Numbered from the stretch's first letter, positions 51,475-64,000 are shown. The stretch: DNA of 64,000 nucleotides from Dipetalonema caudispina (GCA_013365325.1 JABVXV010000009.1:544484-608483); one strand, 5' to 3'. The notes: generated by a model from the sequence alone, not told the origin. Made by a program: numbers and translations.

Positions 51475-52949
51475 CTTTATGGAAGATGTAAGCAAACCAA
51501 AAAGTTTGTTTATTAAGACAAGCTAATACCACTATTACCATGATAAGGTCGAAATAGTTATACAATTTTAAAATAAGCCTAGATAGATTTAGTGAAGTTT
51601 GTTTCAGCCAGATACCCGAGAATTCTCGGCGCTATTGAAGCTAATAAATGTAATGATCAACAATGTTACACAAATGTGTAATCAATCTCTAATGCTTAAT
51701 TCAACCATGAATTAGTTGACCTTCAAACTAACACGTTTGATCTAACCGCCAATCAAGAAGGTGAAATTTGTCATATTAATGTAGTGGTAGTAGCATAGAG
51801 AGTATTCTATTGTAATACTAATCATATCACTTTTTTATTTCTTCTTTTCTTCTTATTTTCTCTTCTCTCTTTCCTATTATCATCCTATCATTTTCTCTAA
51901 ATTTGTCAAATTAAGTTTTGATAGTTACACGGCAAATCTATTAAATCAATCTAATTCTATCATCAATTACTTCTTTTTCTTCACAGTTTACCTCTATCCA
52001 TTAAGAGAAATGTTTGTATATTACTGCAAATAATATTTTACACTAAACCATAATATTTTCCTTTTTTTTATTAATTGTATTAAGACAATGACATATTTTT
52101 TGTCATAATTTCTTGTTGAAATTCTAATTAACCAATATTCTTTGTTAGACTTGTAGATGAGGAGTAATTTAAATTAAAGATGCAGTATTAGATCGAACTT
52201 TAAAAACATAATAAGACAGTGATAGAAATAAATTTAAATAAAGCAAAGCATTCTTACCAAATTTATGATAATCAAATAAATAACGAATAAATGAAATTAA
52301 ATAAAAGTTTAGCAAACTTTTTGTAACTTATGTTACTGTACTAACAATGGAATCTTTTTGCATATAACTTCAACTTAAAGAAATAAATTCTTTGAAATAA
52401 TGGAGAAGAAATTGTACAACAATGTAAGGAGAAGTAAAGGAAGAAATTTCTACAAACGAATAGAGTGTACTCAAACTTTTCCTCTCTCTTATTATTACTG
52501 AAGTATTAAATAAGTTTTTTTTTAGTGAGAAAAATATTATTCATTTGCTAAAAAGTGAATTGAGAAAATCTATCATTTGCTAAGCTTTTCTATTTACTCT
52601 TTTAAGATAATCGATTAAAATTTAAATTCGTTAGTAAATAATCATCATACAGAAATAAGATTTAAAAAGAATTAAGGAAGAAAAAAAAAATATGATAAAG
52701 GAATAAAACTGAATGTTGTGGTAACGAGAAGTTCAACAATAAAAGTTGATGATGATCATCTCTTGTAGCATTAAAAATGTAAATTTTAGAAATTGTGCGA
52801 AAAAAATAATTCTTTCCTTATTTAAACATGTGAATGGTGTTAAATTATCTGTGAATTTACAAATTAGAAAAGTGTAAAATATCAAATAAATCAACGGATT
52901 ATTCTTCTTTTTTTTTGTCAAATGTAATGATTTGCTGATAAGAGAAAGG

Positions 52950-53055
52950 TGTAACAACAATAACAACAAAAATAGCGGAAACAAAAAGCAACAGTAACAA
53001 CAAAGCCAAAAATAACGACAATAAAAACAAGGAAAACAACAACAATAAGAGGAAT
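52950..53055 (+). repeat. Degenerate AAC/AAT-rich low-complexity tract
   Basis: Repeated aacaaca and aataac units. Long frames on the opposite strand here are poly-Leu artefacts. Confidence 0.7.
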
Positions 53056-55797
53056 AATTTCTGTTCCCTTAGATGACCTATAAATAAGAGACATAAGGCA
53101 AAAAAAAAGATTATCCTTTCTACGACCTTTTCAACTGGCTTCATTACATCTCTTCCAATCTAAAATTCTCTGTTTAGACTTCTGGACTTTTCATTCACAC
53201 ACAATTACATTTAACTTTCGTTCAAATATTTGAGATCTTATAATTTTTTCTTCTATTTTATTTTCTTTCTCTTTCCCCCCATCTCTCTTCTTTTCCTATC
53301 TTCCTTTTCTTTGTAATAAAAATTACTCATCAAAAGTTCCTTTTGTTTGACAAAAAAAAAAGTGAAACAATTGAAAATATTGGCCAATATTACGGGAATG
53401 AAAAAAAAAAAATGATGTATGAAAAAGAATTATTAATTGTTTTCTGTTACAATGATACAAATAAATAAATGTTCTAATTAGATCCACTGCAAATAATTCT
53501 TCACTGTTTGCCTTTTATCACTCCATTATTGGAAAGATTAATGAAATCCAGCAAGTTTATTGTATTACTTGACAAATAAGTTCAACCAAGTTATTGAGAT
53601 TAACTTTTGCATGTTAAGGAATGAAATTAGAAATGCTTTTATTTGCTAAGAAATATAAAAAAATATTTTGTAATCACTTAACTTACAATAGTTGAATATA
53701 ATTTATTGTATGTGAAAAAAAAAAATATTGCATTTGTCATAATAAATGAAATTGTAGAATATTAGAATATTGATATTGCTCATTTGATAAAAAATTAGTT
53801 GGTACAAAATGTATATAGTTTATTTTAAATGACAAATTGGCTTACAGTTATCATTCATTTGCATAATAATAGACTTGTAACTCCGATAATCTAAGCCATA
53901 TAGTATGTAGGGTAATATTTGATAGAGATAAAAAAATCAAAAATCAAAACTAATTTTATTCTTGTTGCTGGAGAAAGAATGATGAAACTGATCGCTTTTC
54001 ATTCATCATTTGTTAGAGCTTGCAACGATTACCAAATTGTTGAATTTTCGAAACTTATGATAAATAAATTAGAGATTGGACAAAAACGCACAGAGATGTG
54101 AAAGTGGAAGAAATTAGAGAAGAAAATATGTAGAAATATTGCATGAAAAATAAAAAATAAATTAATCTGAAAGTGTAAAAGAAAAAGGAAATGCTATGAA
54201 TTCAAATACTGAACAATTAAATGTTTATTTTTAATTCAATAGTTGGATGAATTTAAAATTTAAATTTACAATAAATGGTGGTGTGTGTTACTGTATGTGT
54301 ATCGTAGTAATAATAACAAGATAAATTAGACATTGTTCAGTAATTTACTTCAATCTTAGAAGCAATCAGATATGAATAAATTTTGAACTTTTAGCAGTCA
54401 ATTTTATCATTCATTTCTTATTTTATGATTGAAAATATGCTGTATAATTTATTGCTCACTATCTTAATTACAAAATTCTGTTGTGGAATTTGAACTTTAG
54501 TGAGAATTTCTTCGAGAATCTTTCTTTCTCGAATTAATGGTATATAATAGCATATTCTTATCACTGATATTAGATAGAGCGAAGAAAAAGAAGAGAAAAA
54601 AGTAATTATCATTGATATGAATGCCATTTCAATTATGTAACAATTCTCTCGGAAAATTTTTTATCTGTATGCACCACAAATTTTACAAAAATTTTCAAAA
54701 TTTCAAACTACTAGAATCTTCCTAAATTACAAAAGCAAAAAACAACTGAAAGTTCAATTGATAATTAGCCATGTAAGTATTAAATGATAAGCAAAACAAC
54801 TTAATAGACTATTAAGGAAGTTTCATTGCTAGTTAAATAAACTTCTTATACGATTGTTTAGGCACATGCTATTCCGTATTGATATAATTGAATTGAATTA
54901 TAGTGCCAAATGATCTATCCTACAAATAAATCACTCAGGTGTAAATATTGATCATCTAAACATCGATCAATTGAACTTGAAAATATTTATCGACATATGT
55001 CAAAGTATTCATATTATTAGATTTTAAATGACTTATTATCAAACCCTTCTCACCTCCTTAAAATGAGTTTTAATTAAATGCGAATTATAATATTTCTTTC
55101 ATTATGCACTCAACCATTATACAAAACTTCACGAAAAGCAAATAAAGTAAAAGGCTTCGGATTGTCTCATTTCATATGGTTGAATTATAACTTTCACAAA
55201 TTATAAAGAATAAGTTAAAAAGGACCGAAAATAGAATGGCAGTTTGAATAGAAAATATCCAGTCAACACCATGGCATAATTGAAAGTTAATTCTGAATTT
55301 TAATCTTTACTTCAAAAATCTATGACAATAAATCTTTTTATATGACAATAATCCGTTTAGTTGAATCAATAATTCAATGTTTGATCTCTGAGAGTATGTA
55401 ATTTACATTTTTACAATCAATTTTTGGTCTCCGAAAATACAATTCATATTTTTTCCAAAATTAAAATATGAGCTATGTTAATATGATTGACATTACTGCC
55501 AACTGTCTCTTTGAATTTATATACATTTGTGCATTCAAATCTGCCAAAATATACAACTCACACAAAATTCAACACTAATATTACATTTCACCTATTCTTA
55601 TCATTTTTTCAATTTGTAGCAAAATAATTATGTTTTCTGAAAATAATTATGTATTTAATAAAAATGATTTATTCGGAAAAAAATATTATATTAGGCAAAA
55701 ATGATTGCATGGAAATTTGAATATGGATGATAAGAAGATAAAAGCAAATGTGAAGAAGTGAAAAACCAATTTGTAAATTTATAAACGCACAATTACC

Positions 55798-55915
55798 ATT
55801 TCATACTCTACCATCTCATCTCCTATCATTTCATTTGCTATCATTCCACTCCCTTATCACTTCATCCTTTATCATTTAATGTCCTATCACTTTTATCCTT
55901 TAATCCCTTATCATG
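55798..55915 (+). repeat. Degenerate tandem repeat of a TATCA-TTT-like unit
   Basis: About eight imperfect copies of cctatcatttcat-like units, with spacing near 11 to 15 bases. Confidence 0.6.
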
Positions 55916-58687
55916 AAAGAATAGATAATAAAAAAGTTACAAATAATCCATAAATTATTTATATTTACATTTGACAAACGAAAAATTGACAAAGCAACGA
56001 CTCATTTGTTTGATATATATATAAATAAGTCGAAATGATCTAATTTGGGGCGTGGTAAAATGATATAAAGCTAAAAAATTTCATCATTTATTTGTCTACT
56101 CAGTATTTCATTATATTATTCGTTTTATATGAATGATTTGAGAGGAAAACGAAGATTAAACCTTAACTAATACTGAATTTTAAAACTATTTTTATTAATG
56201 GTAACTCAGTTATAAATTCCTTCAAATTCTTGGAAGTTACTTTCTTTTTCTTTTTATATTCACTGATTTTGCTAATAATCAGCACATTGTAAACACTTGC
56301 AAATATTTCAGTTCGAAAAAAAGCATGGGTGATATAATTATTAACTTATCAATATTTACTGATAATGGCAAGAGATTTCAATCTTTTATAATAGCACGAG
56401 ATATTTACACTGTCATATGCTATAGGACATGATTTCATGATAATTAATTTGTGTCTATTTCCATATAATTCAATCTAAAGCATCCATTACGCTTACACTA
56501 ATTAATAGAACTTAATGTACCACGAATTTAATTGTTTCCATAACTCTATCAGATTTTCATAATTCATACTAAAATATAAATGCTATAATATTTCTGAATT
56601 ATTTAACTTAGAAACTATTATTCAATATTCATACTACTCAAAGATGATTATATTTAGTTAAAAAAAATTCGCCAAAAATAGAAATTTTATAATTAATTGG
56701 AATATATTGCATACATGCCTGAGAATTCAATCATTTTACAACTCTCATTCATGAAGATAAGTTAACATTTATTAGTATGTATCGTACTTCTAATAATGTT
56801 TGAATTCATCAAAAAATCATCAGTCCTATCATCATAATGTTTCCTCTAAGTATCCATCATTCAATCTATTTGATGATTTATATGATCTAATCCTAACTTA
56901 ATTTCTTCAAAGGTGTCAAAATAAATCTCACTGCAAATTCTTCATCATTCATATTACTGCTAATAAAATAAATATCATACTTTTTTGTTCCACATTTCTT
57001 TTTTATCTAACTGTTGAGCAAAGAATAATTTTGCCGATAGCAAGAATTCTTTGCAATGTATACATAGGAAATGTACAAATAATTAAATATAAATTGCTTG
57101 CTCATTTATTATTGCTGAGAGCGAGAAACTTGTTATCAGTTGAATGCATCTTAACAAAAAATTTATTTTACTGTTATATTACAGTAAATATATTTTATGA
57201 TAATTAATTACTTCATTATGTAATAAATTAATGATTTACAGTTCTAATATGCATACACGACCAATTCCTTTTTTATATCAAAAAAAAAAACTTTTTTTCT
57301 TTTCGTTATCAAAAGTCAACCTTAGTTTTGTAGCAATGAAATAATCGAAATTTTCGTAATGAAATAATTCCTTCAATCGGTTTAATTTCTCATGTTTTTT
57401 GGACCAGTTTATCGGTCAAGCAGTCGCAATAAAATAATCGAGAATGCCGATATTACGAATAAATCATTGACCAACGGGTAATAGCATCGAAATAGAGGAA
57501 AGTTGACATTGAGAAAGAAATTAAATGAAATTTGAACCGCTCCGATTTCTTCGTTTTAATCATTTCCTCCCTTCACTATTTGCAAGGAAAGAAAAAGTGA
57601 ATTCTAAGAATTGCTCTTTTTATGACAAAAAAATATAGTTTTAGAAACTTTTCGTCTTTTTAATGATTAAACAAACCAAAAAATGCAAGTTATTTAATGG
57701 GTTCAAAGTTTCATCTTCAATACTTCGCAAAATCAGTATGAGTTATTCAATTCTTAGTTCAAAATAAGATAGAATATTGGGAAATAATTTTTCAGATGTT
57801 TCGCATTTTACATATGATTTGTTGGAAGTAAAATTTTGAAAAATTTTACTATCAATTGGTCAGATGAAAATGATAACACAATTAGCTGATCAAAGATAAT
57901 ATATAAAAATTGGATAAGAAAAAAGAAAGGAAAAAGAAATCATTTGGAAAAAGTATTATTGTGACGAAAAAGTTTATTTTGGCAGCTGATATAAATTAAG
58001 CTAATTAGAATATCCTGCTACAAATTTCAAGTTTTCTTTCGTTCTCTTTTATTCCTTCTTTATTAATCTTCATCGAATGATAGAAGAATAAAGCAACAAG
58101 GATACATCTGATTGACTTCAATATCTTCACGATATTAATGAATACTTTTAAAATAACAATACCAAAAAGAAGGATAGATAGATGAGAGAAAGGGAAAAAG
58201 GGAGGAAGAATTTTGATGGCTCACAAATTTGATTTTGAAAATAGACCAATTTGCTTTCTCCCTTAACTAATTTTCTTTAAATTTAGTTGATATATTTCAA
58301 CTTCTATAACAAATTTTTCATCAAAAAAAATTATCATTCAATAGTAGCATAACTGTGCATTAAATAAAACTTCATCCTAACATTCCTTTTCGAATTATTT
58401 CACTGTCCATGAATGTATGTAATAATCGATCGAATAGAATATAGTTGGTCAACTCGTATTTATATCCCCGATCCCTCAATTAATTTAATTTAAAGTTTCA
58501 ATAGTACATACGTCACATATCGCTCATCCTTATACTGAATTCTACAAAGACAAAAGTGCTTAGACCAGCTACTGAATTGAGGAATTTCAAATTATTGCTG
58601 TTTAAAAATGAAAATAGGACAAGATGTGAATAGTCATGCTGGTGTTGATCCGAGTATTAAAGCATTTCCGGTTATGAAAATAATTTG

Positions 58688-58852
58688 TCAAATTATGCTT
58701 GCATAAAAACGATTAACAAATGCTGAAAAGTTAATCAGCGTATCGAACTCATCGCCTAATAATATATCTAAAAAATTGTTTCCACTTCCATTAATACCAT
58801 AAAAATTCTTATTTATTTTGCCGTGCTCAAGCAGAATCGCGATCGGATAATC
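58688..58852 (-). other. Orphan coding-like island
   Basis: A minus-strand frame of 54 codons without an initiator begins YPIAILLEHGKINKNFYG and uses more G/C-containing codons than the surrounding DNA. An adjacent plus-strand frame (58608-58706) is also open for 32 codons. The Ala-Ile-Leu-Leu-Glu-His-Gly run recalls an ankyrin helix, but one such run is too little to assign. It may be an exon fragment, a decayed gene or chance. Confidence 0.25.
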
Positions 58853-59006
58853 TTACTGCTACATTGCTAATCATAGAATTTCAATCTAATAATGAAGATA
58901 AATTTTTTGAAACTTGTACTAAAAAGAATTTAATATCTGTAATGCTTTAATTTGTTGTATCAAAAACAACCATTACAAGTAGTGGAAAGGAATCTGAAAC
59001 TACAAA

Positions 59007-59012
59007 TTTATT
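59007..59012 (-). terminator. Poly(A) signal of PDHA
   Basis: AATAAA on the minus strand, 44 bases after the stop codon. Confidence 0.65.
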
Positions 59013-59055
59013 TATATTTCATTTCACAGGATTAATTTAATCACCGAAGAACGAA

Positions 59056-62000
59056 TCACTTTTGGAAGTTCTGAATGATATCACCCGTTCGAACATATTT
59101 CTGTAATTTAATATCATCCATCGTATGACCACGAACAATTACCGGTGGGGTATTGTGATATATATCGGTTACAAGTGCATCCATGGAAATCACTGGATCA
59201 TCCTTCGCAAACTTAACTGCCTCATCTACCTGGAAATGGTCATTTTAATAAGGTCAAATAAAAAAGATAAAAACCCACATGGTCAGCTAATAATTTGCTG
59301 AAACAATCATTTCGAATGTAAATGTTGAATATAAAATGAATGGAAATGCGAAGATCAATATCCCTAAAAGATATGAAAATTGGGGATTATTTTTAACAAA
59401 AGTTTTTGCAACATTGCCCAATAAATAGCTTGAGAAGAGAAGCCAATTCTAGCCAACTCTTTTCATGAAGTGATAAATAATGGCATCACTAGAATTATAA
59501 TAAGAAATTAGAAGAAGTAAAGTTTTTCTGATGACACTGTCTCAAATTTCTGCTTTGAAGTAAGAATCTTTGAATCACCTCATGTTTTACTTGTTTTTCA
59601 ACTGATTTCACTTCATCCTTTGTAGCCAAATTTGAAGTAAGGATTTTATTTTTCAACACCGAAATTGGATCGCATGTTTTACGCATGTTCTGTACTTCCT
59701 CACGAGTTCGATAACTGCAAGTTTTAAACGGTTAAATTTAAAGATGCAAAAAAAAAAAAGCATTAAAAAGCTGGCTCTAAACGTTTAAGAGATCTCTATC
59801 CTTGAAGATCTTTATTCATCATAAATTTTATCACCTCGTTCCTGGATCAGCAACAGAGTGACCGTAAAATCGATAAGTTGCAAATTCGATAAATAATGGA
59901 CCATTATTATCAGCAGTGCAATATTTTCTGGCAAATCTAATCGACTCTCGTACAGCAAGCACATCCATGCCATCAACCTGATTTTTATAAGGAAAAAATT
60001 GCCATTTTGATTAATGAGCGAATTTTTATATTGTCTTTGGGAACAAGAAATGTTTTACCCAAATTCCAGGAATATAATCGCCACGGGTATAATAATCTGT
60101 TGATGCAGAGGAACGTGCAATTGGTGTACCCAAACCATAACCATTATTTTCACAAATGAAAACACATGGTAAATGCCATAACGCAGAAATATTTGCTGCT
60201 GAAATTGTATCAGTTGATGTTCATTTCACTTTACGTGACATTAACGTAAAGCTACTTTCTATTATTGTCAAGTAGTAATATTACTCATCATGAAACGTAA
60301 TTCGCTTGCTACATCAATGAAGAGAATCGTGTCACGCAGTTCACGTTTTGAAAGATAACTATAATTGTATATATTTATCAACTATAGTAGTATATTTTTA
60401 TCAACAATAGTAGTAAATCCTACAATGAGGTTGAAAACAACTAAAAACAACAAATTCAATTCTTTCAAAGCTGTACAAACATTTCAATATGCTTCTCTCA
60501 TATCATTGAGTTCTGAAACATAAAAATTATCTAACAAGTCTAATGGTTGTTCTATTTTATGAATTATCTAAATTTTTCGAAAAAATTTTTATCCGAAATT
60601 TTTAGGAAATTTCTAAAAATAAAAATGGAAAGTTGAGTTGAAAAGATTTAACAAGCTATCATCTGTACATATCAACATTCTCTCCACTGATCATCCTATA
60701 TTAAATAAAAGTAAAGGTAAAGATTACCCTCAGAAAGTTGTCCCTGATTTGCAGCACCATCACCGTATAACGTGAAACATAAATTTGGCTTACGCTTATA
60801 CTTCATTGCAAAAGCTATACCAGCCCCAACTGGTTGCTGTGCACCAACAATTCCATTACCACCATAAAAATTTTTGCCGTACATATGCATCGAACCACCT
60901 TTTCCGTTGACATTACCATGCGAACGGCCTAAACTTTAAGTTAAATGCTAAATTTCATCCAAAAATTCTACCACTCAACCTTGGGTAATATTTGGCTTAA
61001 ATTATGTTGGCAACAGTACAAATAGATATTCTTTAGACATAATAGGAATGATTTTACTTCTGTGATAACAAATATGACTAAGATTTCTCATAGTTTACAG
61101 AACTTCATGTCAGTTATTTAAATATTTTTTTTTTTTTTTTTGGAAATAATTTCCATTCTAATATTTTATTTTATTTTATAGCTATAAACTGATATATTAT
61201 TATCAATGCCCGTTATTTCTGAAGTGAAACTTACCAAGCAATTCTGCGAGAATTTCTTTTACACTACTTCCGGCTAGATAGACAAATCCATGGCAACGAT
61301 ACGATGTTATGACGGAATCATCGGGATCCTTTGCAGCATAAAGCCCGACAGCACAAGCCTCCTGAAATGCACTAATTATTATTTATTCGGCTAATTATAT
61401 TTGATAGCTGATAGTAAGTTGAAAATTATCTGTTAAAGAGAGAGCAACTGCAAAAAATTTATCAACACTATGCAAATTTCTGACCTGTCCAGCATAAAGA
61501 TGACAAAAACCACGAATTTTTCCATCCTTATATAATAAATCTGATGCCTGCTCCATTTTACGAATTACCTAAATTTTTTGGAAAAGTTTCATTAAAAAAT
61601 TCAAGAAACACTTAAAAACAAAATGGAAAACAAAGCTACAATGTTAAAGCATTTGGAAATATCTTATCTTTTAAGAAGATAATAAATAATAAGTATTACA
61701 TATAATCTGATGTGGAAACTAACATCTTTACCTTTAAACACAAATTTCCAAAAGGTTAGATAATGTTGATATATGGCAAAAATCTCAAGAAATAATAACT
61801 TCCTATTGGCTAATCAAACATTTTTTTAGGCCGAGATATATAGCCATGCTAATTAAAGACTCGATGCAAGAAATACCGATGGTCCCAGTGGTACTTTCAT
61901 TAATTTAAATGATGATTAAAAGAATACCACGTGATACCTGCATTTGTCTATACATTTCCAGAGCATCTGATTTGTTAATGGTAACATTTGTTGATGGACC

Positions 62001-62989
62001 AGACTTTAATCGATGCAATTTAAACGGTTTCGTTTGGAATGATGCTTCACTTATACGACGAATTGATTGTTGCCGCAACGTAGGAAATACCTAATAATGA
62101 CAAGTAGGTATCAATAAATGTTTAAATGTTCAATTTATCAAAATTTTCATTTCTAACTTCTTACAGCTGAGAAAGATTTCGAATCACAAGAGACGAAATG
62201 ATGAAATTTTCAATGGATTTGCTAATAATGACTATGTAAAGAAGCATAGAATCTTGCCTTGGTAATGGATAGAACGTTGAACATATTTTGCCGGATAGAT
62301 TTAGAATATACCGAAGAATATGTACTGCTTCTCACCACCACAAAACTACACAATGCAACATCATTTTGGCACTATTGATTCTTATTGAAATTGATAAGAG
62401 AAAAAAATTTACATAAACAACCTGATGCGATGATTTGAGTATACAATAAATATGCAAATTCGAAGGAATATTAGAACGATCTGTCTGTTATGAGTTCTTA
62501 GTTATCCAATCACCCAGAATTCAGTCATTGCTATGTGCCAAAAAGTTGGGCGCTATAAGTCATTCCTGAATGATTTGGGCATGATAATCCATTCTTGGAT
62601 TATCAATAATTCTGTCATTACTAATCATTCTTAAGATAGCACTGCCGATCATTTCTAATCAATTAACAAGATCACATATGATTGCATGTAGTTTGAGAAT
62701 AATTGATTCAATTATGCGTTAATCTTACTGAAAAATTACTAGTTAATATTAAGCGATAAATTAGTAATAATTATCATGAAGAGTTCAACTTCAAGTTCAG
62801 GCCCACATTTAAGCTTCAAACGAAAGCAAGTTAGGTTAGGTGAATTGCTGTTTCAAATTTAGGCTAAATTGAACAAGTTTGTTCTAAAATGACGTTAAAT
62901 TCATGAATCAGAGGTAAAATTTTGAATTTTGAACTTACGCTGGAAATATGCATTGTGCTGAATAGCTGACCGATCAGTGTTCTCATCAT
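59056..62989 (-). CDS. pdha-1: Pyruvate dehydrogenase E1 component subunit alpha, mitochondrial
   Basis: Nine exons in phase: 62989-62939, 62090-61938, 61568-61485, 61361-61235, 60928-60728, 60198-60059, 59977-59835, 59714-59579 and 59229-59056. Total 402 residues (human 390). The N-terminus is a basic, Ser-rich mitochondrial presequence beginning [10 protein letters not shown]. Landmarks: [47 protein letters not shown], the thiamine diphosphate motif GDGAANQG closing at CENNGYG, and the phosphorylation loop [17 protein letters not shown]. The alpha subunit pairs with E1 beta to decarboxylate pyruvate in the matrix. Ser in GHS and in GTS (sites 1 and 2 of PDH kinases) are kept. The human site 3 Ser (GMGTS) is replaced by Pro (GLGTP), and the usual YHGHS His reads Tyr. 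The first two exons are split by an 848-base intron. Confidence 0.97.
60540..60632 (+). repeat. Decayed copy of a PDHA exon edge inside a PDHA intron
   Basis: This intron segment matches 61548-61640, which covers the 5' edge of PDHA exon 3 and its acceptor. Over the first 49 bases about ten differences are seen, nearly all transitions. The copy is not usable as an exon. Confidence 0.7.
62582..62605 (+). other. Perfect 10-bp hairpin in PDHA intron 1
   Basis: TGATAATCCA and TGGATTATCA form a perfect stem around the loop TTCT. It lies among degenerate ATTCTT/AATGATT units (about 62510-62660) that look like a worn inverted-repeat element. Confidence 0.65.
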
Positions 62990-63650
62990 TTCAGGAATGT
63001 TATTTCCGTCCCTCTGTGGACTTTATCCACAGCTATCGACAGCATTATTGACCCTTTAGTAAAGCCTATAATAGGTTTTTGTCCGTGGAAGGCCTTTTCC
63101 CCGTTCTATCAAATAGTTATGCTGACCTTTCGGGAATGCCTCCACTGTAAAACTCATATAGATAATAGATAAAGTGCGCTTCATTTCATACTTCATACCG
63201 TTAGAAGTTATCCGTTTTAGGATAAACTCCTGAAATTCTGGATACCGTTTATTTCTCGAATTTATAGAAAAATATTTTTCTTGTTATTTGTTTATAATCT
63301 ATTGCTTTCGTTATGTTCTCATTTAAAAAACAGTCATCAGCTTATCGGGGGATATTCATTTGTTAGATGTTTGATCATAGCAGGTAGTAAGTTCTAATCT
63401 TCGTCATCCATTTACAATTTCCATCTGTCGTGAAAGTTTTGATTTGTGGTAGAAGGAATCTGTCTTTTGTTGTAGACAGTATAGTCCTTTTGATTGGGTA
63501 ACACGACAAAATATTTGAATATAGAATTTATTGAATAACACAGCAATTAATACCAGCAATGTTATAATAATTTTAATGGCTTAATAGGTTAAAGTCACTG
63601 AGCTGACTTTTGGTCGGAAGCTTTCAGTAACAGGAATAAAGTTGGAGAGG
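62990..63650. other. PDHA upstream region
   Basis: No gene seen. Presumed promoter of the minus-strand PDHA gene; no canonical core element was recognised. Confidence 0.4.
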
Positions 63651-63651
63651 T

Positions 63652-63771
63652 GGGAGTGGATGAATGAGCGAATAAGTCAATGCGTGAATGAACCAATGAG
63701 TCAAAATGAGTTAACTGAGACAATGAGTCAATGAGTCAACTGCAATAATGAGTCAATGAGTCAATGAGTCC
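63652..63771 (+). repeat. Octamer tandem array of TGAGTCA (AP-1-like) units
   Basis: AATGAGTC units, degenerate at the left and perfect at the right. Exact TGAGTCA occurs at 63697, 63724, 63732, 63749 and 63757, plus TGAGTCC at 63765. Most spacings are 8 bases. It lies about 0.7 kb upstream of the PDHA start. Confidence 0.9.
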
Positions 63772-63853
63772 CGTAAAGCCGTGACCCTTGTATATATATG
63801 TGTGGATATTGGGAGTGGCTTACAGGAAGCATTATTGTAACCCTGTTGTAAGT

Positions 63854-64000
63854 ATATGACACAAAGGACAATGTTTTACAATCCTAGCTTAAGCATATGA
63901 AACAAAGGACAATGTCACAATCATAGTTTAACATATGAACAAAGGACAATGTCACAATCTTATTTTATGGATATGAACAAAGGATAGTACGTTGCTGTCG
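63854..64000 (+). repeat. Minisatellite with a 37-41 base unit, running to the window end
   Basis: Four successive copies of an ATATGA(A)ACAAAGGACAATGT core start near 63854, 63895, 63932 and 63971. The last copy diverges after AAAGGA. The array may continue beyond the window. Confidence 0.85.

Larger units (their letters stand above)
51475..58687. other. AT-rich gene-poor region
   Basis: No supported gene. Contains pyrimidine-rich tracts (51830-51900, 53240-53310), a degenerate AAC-rich stretch (about 52950-53055), a degenerate CCTATCATTTCAT-like array (about 55798-55915) and two related GCAATRAAATAATCGA copies near 57333 and 57428. Confidence 0.4.

Noticed and set aside
52733..53144. Leu-rich minus-strand frames that look like membrane proteins
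   Set aside because: They are the reverse of a degenerate AAC repeat.
61909..62094. Plus-strand frame of 61 codons
   Set aside because: It is the complement of PDHA exon 2, which matches the family and splices in phase.

Overview
The window looks like nuclear DNA of a nematode, most likely a spirurid/filarial (clade III) species. The basis is AT-rich sequence, short exons split by AT-rich introns ending in tttcag-type acceptors, likely trans-splice acceptors just upstream of several start codons, and orthologues of animal housekeeping genes. The species call is inference. No rRNA, tRNA, CRISPR array or intact transposon was recognised.

Layout. 1-1019 (+): 3' end of an amino-acid transporter. 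2054-2651 (+): small single-pass membrane protein candidate with a probable frameshift. 6075-6734 (+): unrecognised three-exon gene. 7892-9764 (-): FRA10AC1-family gene. 10558-11012 (+): candidate three-exon gene for a small Cys-containing protein. 11118-11987 (-): single-exon isoprenylcysteine carboxyl methyltransferase (ICMT). 12958-13708: unresolved coding-like islands. 16113-26781 (+): complete vigilin gene (21 exons, 14 KH domains plus a degenerate N-terminal one). 28257-29997 (-): candidate antisense gene. 31247-35287 (+): MPPED-type metallophosphoesterase with an unresolved 5' end. 35536-37357 (-): a gene with intact splice structure but three in-frame stop codons. 38543-45701 (-): secreted Ser/Thr/Glu-rich mucin-like protein of about 1601 residues ending in one ShKT domain. 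45.7-58.6 kb: AT-rich, almost gene-free. 59056-62989 (-): complete pyruvate dehydrogenase E1 alpha gene. 63.65-64.0 kb: two tandem repeat arrays.

Most genes were rebuilt exon by exon by requiring consistent splice phase and family similarity, so exon ends are predictions made by eye. The conserved genes do unrelated jobs: RNA binding (vigilin), CaaX-protein methylation (ICMT), mitochondrial pyruvate oxidation (PDHA) and probably nuclear RNA work (FRA10AC1). The notable lineage-specific item is the mucin/ShKT gene, whose architecture resembles nematode surface-coat mucins. Immediately 3' of it on the same strand lies the gene with three nonsense codons.
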